Positions 6,778-10,404 of a stretch of DNA of 10,404 nucleotides are shown in pieces. The stretch is taken from assembly GCA_020047875.1 (NCBI GenBank), contig JAIFNE010000083.1:1-10404 (forward strand), written 5' to 3'. Numbering within the stretch: position 1 is the first letter of the stretch; each line of letters starts with the position of its first letter. This DNA is from Hydrogenophaga sp. (GTDB lineage: Bacteria; Pseudomonadota; Gammaproteobacteria; Burkholderiales; Burkholderiaceae_C). A program made the translations under genes and the position numbers. The notes beneath the pieces were generated by a model that did not search any database, was not told the DNA's origin, and was given only the letters and a program-made list of their open reading frames with translations.

Positions 6778-7296
6778 TCAGATTGATTTCTGCACCAGCC
6801 AGCCCTGGAACAGGTAGGGCAGGCTGGGGCCGGCTGCTTCGGTCACACCTTCCTTGTTTTCCACGCTGATGGCCAGCGAGGTGGCGCCGCGCAGCGCGGC
6901 CTCAGTCACCGGCATTTGCAGCGTCTGGTACTTGCTCGCGATCACGCCGAGCGAGCGCGGCGCGGCGTCAGGCGTCAGGGCCCAGAGCTGCATGCTGTCC
7001 TGGCGTCCTTCGCGCACCTCGTTGAGCCGCTGAATCAGCAGCACGCCCTGCTGCGGGTCGAAGGTGATGAGCATCGCGGGCAGCTGGTCTTTGTCTTGCA
7101 GCACCGCAATCTGGCGCACCTGGGACACCTGCACCAGGCGGCCCTGCAGCTGCACGATCTGGGCTTTCAGTTGCTCGGTCATGCTGACGCCGACGGCCCA
7201 GCCCAACAGCAGCGCGATCAGCAGAACAATAGAAAGCACCCGCCACCAGGTGCTGACGCGCTGGAAAACCGGGGGGGCAGACGGGGTTTCGGTCAT
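6778..7296 (-). CDS. Membrane protein with RskA-like anti-sigma C-terminal domain, lacking the zinc-binding N-terminal domain
   Basis: A 172-residue protein. A short cytoplasmic proline-rich N-terminus (1-17) is followed by one transmembrane helix (about 19-38), a short amphipathic or coiled segment TEQLKAQIVQLQGRL (40-54), and a periplasmic domain. That domain has the pattern of the RskA (anti-sigma-K) C-terminal family: DSMQLWAL...PRSLGVIAS (100-121), LAISVENKEGV (141-151) and a closing LPYLFQGWLVQKSI. Full-length anti-sigma factors have about 70-100 N-terminal cytoplasmic residues that hold the sigma factor; these are absent, and no sigma factor gene is adjacent. It may therefore not be a true anti-sigma factor. 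The gene lies 30 bases downstream of the FMN dehydrogenase gene on the same strand, so the two may be co-transcribed. The start ATG (7294-7296) has no clear Shine-Dalgarno. Function is unknown. Confidence 0.82.
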   Translation of the reverse strand: MTETPSAPPVFQRVSTWWRVLSIVLLIALLLGWAVGVSMTEQLKAQIVQLQGRLVQVSQVRQIAVLQDKDQLPAMLITFDPQQGVLLIQRLNEVREGRQDSMQLWALTPDAAPRSLGVIASKYQTLQMPVTEAALRGATSLAISVENKEGVTEAAGPSLPYLFQGWLVQKSI

Positions 7297-7326
7297 GGGG
7301 CTGAGGAATCGCTTTTCGGGCTGCTG

Positions 7327-8478
7327 TCAGGTGGGGTAGGTACCGGGCAGGAGTATGCCTTTGTCCACCGTCTCAATGCGGGTATGGCCGCAGAAAGCCA
7401 TGGTCACATCGAGTTCCTTGTGAATGATCTCCAGCGCCTTCAACACCCCTTCTTCCCCCATGGCGCCCAAGCCATACACCATGGCGCGGCCGATCATGGT
7501 GCCGCGAGCGCCCAGTGCCCAGGCCTTGAGCACGTCTTGCCCGCTGCGGATGCCGCCATCCATCCAGACCTCGATCTGGTCGCCCACCGCGGCCACGATG
7601 GCCGGCAGCGCGTCGATGCTCGACGGCGCGCCGTCGAGCTGGCGCCCGCCGTGGTTGCTGACCACGATGGCGTCGGCGCCGCTGGCCACGGCCAGCTTCG
7701 CGTCTTCCACGTCCATGATGCCTTTCAGGATCAGCTTGCCGCCCCACTGCGCTTTCACCCAGGCCACGTCTTCCCAGTTCAGCGTCGGGTCGAACTGCTC
7801 GTTGGTCCAGGAGGCCAGCGAACTCATGTCGCTCACGCCCTTGACGTGGCCCACCAGGTTGCGGAAGGTGTGGCGGCGCGTGCCCATCATGCCCAGCACC
7901 CAGCGCGGTTTGGAGGCGATGTTGACGATGTTGCCCAGGCTCGGGATCACCGAGGCGCGCATCTTGTTCTTCAGATCCTTGTGGCGCTGGCCGATCACCT
8001 GCAGGTCCAGCGTGAGCACCATGGCGCTGCACTTGGCCACCTTGCAGCGCTCGATCATGCGGGCCATGGCTTCGCGGTCGCGCATCATGTAGAGCTGAAA
8101 CCAGAACGGCGCTGTGGTGTGTTCGGCCACGTCTTCGATCGAGCAAATACTCATGGTGGACAGCGTGAACGGAATGCCGAACCGTTCGGCCGCCTTGGCC
8201 GCCTTGATCTCGCCGTCGGCACTCTGCATGCCGGTCAGCCCGACCGGCGCAATGCACACCGGCATCTTCACGTCTTGCCCCACCATTTTGGTGGCGGTGC
8301 TGCGGTTTTCCATGTTCACCGCCACGCGCTGGCGCAGCTTGATCCGCTTGAAATCGTCGCTGTTGGCGCGGTAGGTGCTCTCGGTCCACGAACCAGAATC
8401 GGCGTAGTCGTAAAACATGCGCGGCACGCGCTTTTTCGCCAGGACGCGCAGGTCTTCAACGGTGGTGATCACGGGCAT
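7327..8478 (-). CDS. lldD: FMN-dependent alpha-hydroxy-acid dehydrogenase, L-lactate dehydrogenase type
   Basis: A 383-residue TIM-barrel flavoenzyme that oxidises a 2-hydroxy acid, most likely L-lactate to pyruvate, passing electrons to the respiratory chain. Visible family residues are MFYDYADSGSW (21-31), with Tyr25 near the substrate site, and the FMN-contacting PVCIAPVGLTGM (73-84). Others are WFQLY (126-130), TLDLQVIGQRHKD (156-168), the flavin-contacting lysine in LILKGI (Lys252), SNHGGRQLDG with the catalytic base His276 and substrate-binding Arg279, and the phosphate-binding DGGIRSGQD and GARGTMIGRA. The length fits the bacterial LldD family. The ATG at 8476-8478 is chosen because it has a GGAG Shine-Dalgarno (8488-8491, - strand) 9 bases upstream and gives the conserved start MPVITTVEDLR; an open frame continues upstream into the kinase gene but is not real. 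The leader carries repeats described separately. Exact substrate (lactate, glycolate or mandelate) is not proven; the symbol is by resemblance. Confidence 0.92.
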   Translation of the reverse strand: MPVITTVEDLRVLAKKRVPRMFYDYADSGSWTESTYRANSDDFKRIKLRQRVAVNMENRSTATKMVGQDVKMPVCIAPVGLTGMQSADGEIKAAKAAERFGIPFTLSTMSICSIEDVAEHTTAPFWFQLYMMRDREAMARMIERCKVAKCSAMVLTLDLQVIGQRHKDLKNKMRASVIPSLGNIVNIASKPRWVLGMMGTRRHTFRNLVGHVKGVSDMSSLASWTNEQFDPTLNWEDVAWVKAQWGGKLILKGIMDVEDAKLAVASGADAIVVSNHGGRQLDGAPSSIDALPAIVAAVGDQIEVWMDGGIRSGQDVLKAWALGARGTMIGRAMVYGLGAMGEEGVLKALEIIHKELDVTMAFCGHTRIETVDKGILLPGTYPT

Positions 8479-8517
8479 GGGGTTTGTCTCCGGGGTGTTG
8501 TGGTGTGCCCGAATGGT

Positions 8518-8540
8518 AGCCAGCACCGCCGCCGCTGGCT
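8518..8540. repeat. Perfect 7-bp inverted repeat AGCCAGC-N9-GCTGGCT
   Basis: Arms at 8518-8524 and 8534-8540 are exact complements around a 9-base GC-rich spacer. No T-tract follows on the - strand, so it is a poor terminator for the kinase gene. Its position between the supposed -35 and -10 zones of lldD is typical of a repressor operator, but could be chance in GC-rich DNA. Confidence 0.5.
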
Positions 8541-8580
8541 TGTGAAACCCGGTGCGCTGCTTGTGAAATATCTTGTGAAC
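8539..8580 (-). repeat. Three direct repeats TTTCACAAG (two exact, one 8 of 9)
   Basis: On the + strand the unit is CTTGTGAAA at 8539-8547 and 8560-8568, with a third copy CTTGTGAA at 8572-8579 followed by C instead of A. Unit starts are 21 and 12 bases apart. The 21-base step equals two helical turns, so two copies face the same side of the DNA. They sit just upstream of the putative lldD promoter, as expected for activator sites. The regulator is unknown. Confidence 0.75.
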
Positions 8581-8584
8581 GCTG

Positions 8585-10129
8585 TCAGCCTGGTGTGGGC
8601 AAGCACTGCGCGCGTTCGGCCGGTGTGAGGGGTTCCACCCAGCCCAGTTGCTGCTCCAGCACAGCCAGCGTGGCCTCTGAAGCATCGCCGCCGCGGGCCT
8701 GCCGCGCCGCGATCCGCTCGCGCAGCACCGCCGCCGGAGCCTCGGGCGCGAGCAGGTGAAACGGCACACCGCGCGCCCCGGCCAGCGCCGCAAAGGCGGC
8801 CCGCTCGTGCTGCCGCAAAAACGCCGCATCCACCAGCACCGTCCAGCCCTGGCGCAGCAAATCTTCGCTGCGCGCCAGCAGGCTGGCGTAGGTGTCGCCA
8901 TGCGCCTGGGCGCTGTAAAGGCCGCTGTTCAGCCCGGATCCGCTGGCCTGCTGTTCCGACAGGCCATGCAGCCGCTTGCGCTCCACATCCGAGCGCAGCC
9001 GGATCGCGCGGCCACCCGGGTCGGCGGCCAGCCAGTGCCCGGCGGCCCAGGTTTTGCCGCTGCCCGAGAGGCCGTGGGTGATCACCAGCCGGGGCGCAGG
9101 CGGCTCGGCGATGCGCTGCGCCAGCGCCATGTAGCCACGCGCCTCGGCCTGCGCGGCTGGGGCATCGGCGCCGGGCTGTGCGCTGCGAAGCACCGCCACT
9201 TTGGCGCGCACCAGCGCCCGGTAGACAGCAAAAAACGGCAACACGCTGGGCGCGGTGGTGTCGCCGCTGGCGTCGAGCCAGGCGCTCAGAAAGGTGTTGG
9301 CCAGCCCGCTCTGGTGCTGGTTCAGCAGGTCCATCCAGAGAAAGGCGATGTCGCTGGCGGTGTCGATCCAGCGCAGCGATTCGTTGAATTCGATGGCATC
9401 GAACGGCAACACCGTCGCGCCGATGCACACCAGGTTCGCCAGGTGCAGATCGCCATGGCCCTCGCGCACCCGGCCCTGGCCGCGGCGTTCTGCCAGCAGC
9501 GGTTCGCAGCGGGCAAACCGCGCCTCGGTCCATTGGGTCAGCGCGGCCAGCTGGCTGGCGTCTTCTGGCCCGCCAAGGTGTTCGCGCAAGGTGGTGAGGT
9601 TGTCGCGCGCAAAGGCGATCACCCCGGCCGGCTCACCCCAGGCGCCGCCGGTCGCGGCCACGGCCGCGCGGGCCTGGAACGCCGCGAAATCTTTCGCCAG
9701 GGCTTGCAGTTGCGCGGTGCTGAGCGCGCCGCGGGCACACAGATGGTCCAGCCGGTTGGCCTCGTCAAACCGCCGCATGTGCACCGCGTACTCGATCGCC
9801 TGAGGGCCGTGCGCGTCAGGCTGGCCCCAGCGCGGATCGGCTTCGCTGCCCAGCAGCGGCAGCACACCCAGATACAGCTGGGTGGCCGGGTCGGCGGTGG
9901 CAAAACGGCGGTTGACCCGAAGCTCGGCCTCGCAGGCGGCGCGGCGAAGCGACAAGGTGCTGAAATCCATGAAAGGAAAATGCACCGGCTTCTTGATTTT
10001 GTAGGCCCGGTCGCCAGCCAGCAGCACCCAGGCGCCGTGGGTTTGCATCAGCTGAACGGCATCGACCGGGTGCGGATAGCGGCTGGGCGACAGCAGAGAC
10101 TGGATCAGGGGCGGCAGCGCGTTGGGCAT
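8585..10129 (-). CDS. Two-domain protein: aminoglycoside phosphotransferase-like kinase domain plus P-loop kinase domain
   Basis: A 514-residue cytoplasmic protein with two parts. The N-terminal half (to about residue 340) resembles the COG2187 phosphotransferase-like family. It has YKIKKPVHFPFMDFSTL, with a probable ATP-contacting lysine, then the catalytic loop HGDLHLAN and the metal-binding DAIEFN. The C-terminal part resembles small COG0645 kinases: Walker A GLSGSGKT followed by RLRSDVERKRLHG, a typical nucleotide/phosphoacceptor segment, and VLVDAAFLRQHER. Both ATP-binding sites look intact, so it is probably a bifunctional or coupled kinase; the substrate is unknown, and despite the fold name it is not evidence of drug resistance. 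The ATG at 10127-10129 gives MPNALPPLIQSLL; a GTG at 10136-10138 adds three residues. Neither has a clear Shine-Dalgarno. The start abuts the hsdR-like relic, so its promoter must lie in or beyond relic DNA. Confidence 0.9.
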   Translation of the reverse strand: MPNALPPLIQSLLSPSRYPHPVDAVQLMQTHGAWVLLAGDRAYKIKKPVHFPFMDFSTLSLRRAACEAELRVNRRFATADPATQLYLGVLPLLGSEADPRWGQPDAHGPQAIEYAVHMRRFDEANRLDHLCARGALSTAQLQALAKDFAAFQARAAVAATGGAWGEPAGVIAFARDNLTTLREHLGGPEDASQLAALTQWTEARFARCEPLLAERRGQGRVREGHGDLHLANLVCIGATVLPFDAIEFNESLRWIDTASDIAFLWMDLLNQHQSGLANTFLSAWLDASGDTTAPSVLPFFAVYRALVRAKVAVLRSAQPGADAPAAQAEARGYMALAQRIAEPPAPRLVITHGLSGSGKTWAAGHWLAADPGGRAIRLRSDVERKRLHGLSEQQASGSGLNSGLYSAQAHGDTYASLLARSEDLLRQGWTVLVDAAFLRQHERAAFAALAGARGVPFHLLAPEAPAAVLRERIAARQARGGDASEATLAVLEQQLGWVEPLTPAERAQCLPTPG

Positions 10130-10133
10130 GCGT

Positions 10134-10323
10134 GGCACTGTACGTGAGCGCTGTATCGGCCAGCGCGTTCTGGTCGCGCAGGCGCAGCAGTGGGGTCAGT
10201 TTTTCGGGCGAAAGCTCATAACCCCTGGCTCACGCACTGGTTCAAAACGAAATCGATGAACGCCTGCTGTTTGTGGCTGTACTGGCCGCTCGCCAATGCC
10301 CGCAGCCCGCGGGCTTCTGGAGT
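10134..10323 (-). pseudogene. Relic resembling the C-terminus of a type I restriction HsdR subunit
   Basis: Two - strand frames join into one family-like segment. From 10323 the first frame reads TPEARGLRALASGQYSHKQQ then AFIDFVLNQCVSQGL and stops at TGA 10216-10218. Shifting frame at 10217 continues ELSPEKLTPLLRLRDQNALADTALTYSA to about 10134. Combined, this fits the remembered tail pattern of HsdR proteins: AFIDFVL..YV..GVDEL.PEKLTPLL.LKY..LADA. Restoring two bases near 10218 would give VSQGVDELSPEKL without a break. The segment is only about 60 codons, lacks the end of the family tail after LADT, and nothing HsdR-like precedes it within the window. It is therefore a decayed fragment rather than the 3' end of a working gene. 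The match is from memory, not from a search; the two-frame continuity is the strongest sign it is real. Confidence 0.55.
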
Positions 10324-10393
10324 CTGTGTTGTCACGCACCCGCCTCTGACGGCTTCCCGGCTGATAGCGCCAGCCAGCGAGCATGCAGAAACG

Positions 10394-10404
10394 AAAAAGC
10401 CCCG
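10394..10404 (-). terminator. Possible 3' arm and T-tract of an intrinsic terminator, cut by the window edge
   Basis: On the - strand the sequence is CGGGGC followed by TTTTT (10398-10394). This is the usual 3' arm and U-tract of a Rho-independent terminator for a gene lying to the right and read leftward. The matching 5' arm (GCCCCG) would be beyond 10404 and cannot be seen. The stretch 10324-10393 between this and the relic shows no supported gene. Confidence 0.35.

Larger units (their letters stand above)
8479..8584 (-). promoter_or_regulatory. lldD leader and probable control region
   Basis: This 106-bp gap follows the kinase gene and precedes lldD on the same strand. Reading the - strand, a weak -10-like TACCAT lies at 8518-8513, but no TTGACA-like -35 box is at the right distance. 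That would fit an activator-dependent promoter. Three direct repeats (8539-8580) and a perfect 7-bp inverted repeat (8518-8540) occupy the expected regulator-binding zone. The Shine-Dalgarno GGAG is at 8488-8491. The elements are read directly; the regulator and the promoter position are inferred. Confidence 0.5.

Noticed and set aside
8479..8901. Upstream extension of the lldD reading frame into the kinase gene
   Set aside because: The extension is Arg/Ala/Cys-rich shadow sequence overlapping a well-supported gene, while the ATG at 8478 has a Shine-Dalgarno and the conserved family N-terminus.
10196..10384. A 62-residue - strand open frame at the right edge
   Set aside because: It is basic, low-information sequence in a different frame from the HsdR-like relic, which explains the same bases better.

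Overview
The window is GC-rich chromosomal DNA with dense, tightly packed genes. The protein types point to a betaproteobacterium of the order Burkholderiales, most likely Comamonadaceae (Hydrogenophaga or Acidovorax-like). The evidence is a DinB with the long fingers-region insertion seen in that group, a bimodular E. coli-type QueF, and an FMN-dependent hydroxy-acid dehydrogenase, all with GC-biased codon use. The genus is an inference from remembered family resemblance, not from a search.

Left block, + strand (about 127-2619): yaaA (peroxide-stress protein), a 2-oxoglutarate/Fe(II) prolyl-4-hydroxylase-like gene broken by a small out-of-frame deletion, and queF (preQ0 reductase of queuosine synthesis). 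Gaps are 16 and 10 bases, so they look co-transcribed. A perfect 10-bp hairpin lies upstream of yaaA.

Middle block, - strand (2666-5878): dinB (DNA polymerase IV), a crotonase-fold gene that carries the three acidic residues of delta3,5-delta2,4-dienoyl-CoA isomerases, and an acetylpolyamine amidohydrolase-type HDAC-family deacetylase. They read in that order; dinB and the isomerase gene overlap by 38 bases. A divergent 103-bp gap separates dinB from a + strand SIMPL/DUF541 membrane-anchored periplasmic protein (5982-6707).

Right block, - strand (6778-10129): a two-domain kinase (phosphotransferase-like plus P-loop), an L-lactate dehydrogenase-type FMN enzyme, and a short membrane protein with an RskA-like anti-sigma C-terminal domain but no zinc-binding anti-sigma domain. 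The 106-bp gap before the FMN enzyme holds three copies of a 9-bp direct repeat and a perfect inverted repeat, so it is a probable control region.

Right edge (about 10134-10323): a frame-broken scrap that resembles the extreme C-terminus of a type I restriction HsdR subunit. The kinase gene begins against it.

Most of the window is ordinary housekeeping and accessory metabolism. I see no defence island, mobile element, CRISPR array, tRNA or rRNA, and no clear new multi-gene system. The items most worth a second look are the gene-breaking deletion in the hydroxylase, the hsdR relic and the repeat-rich lldD leader.
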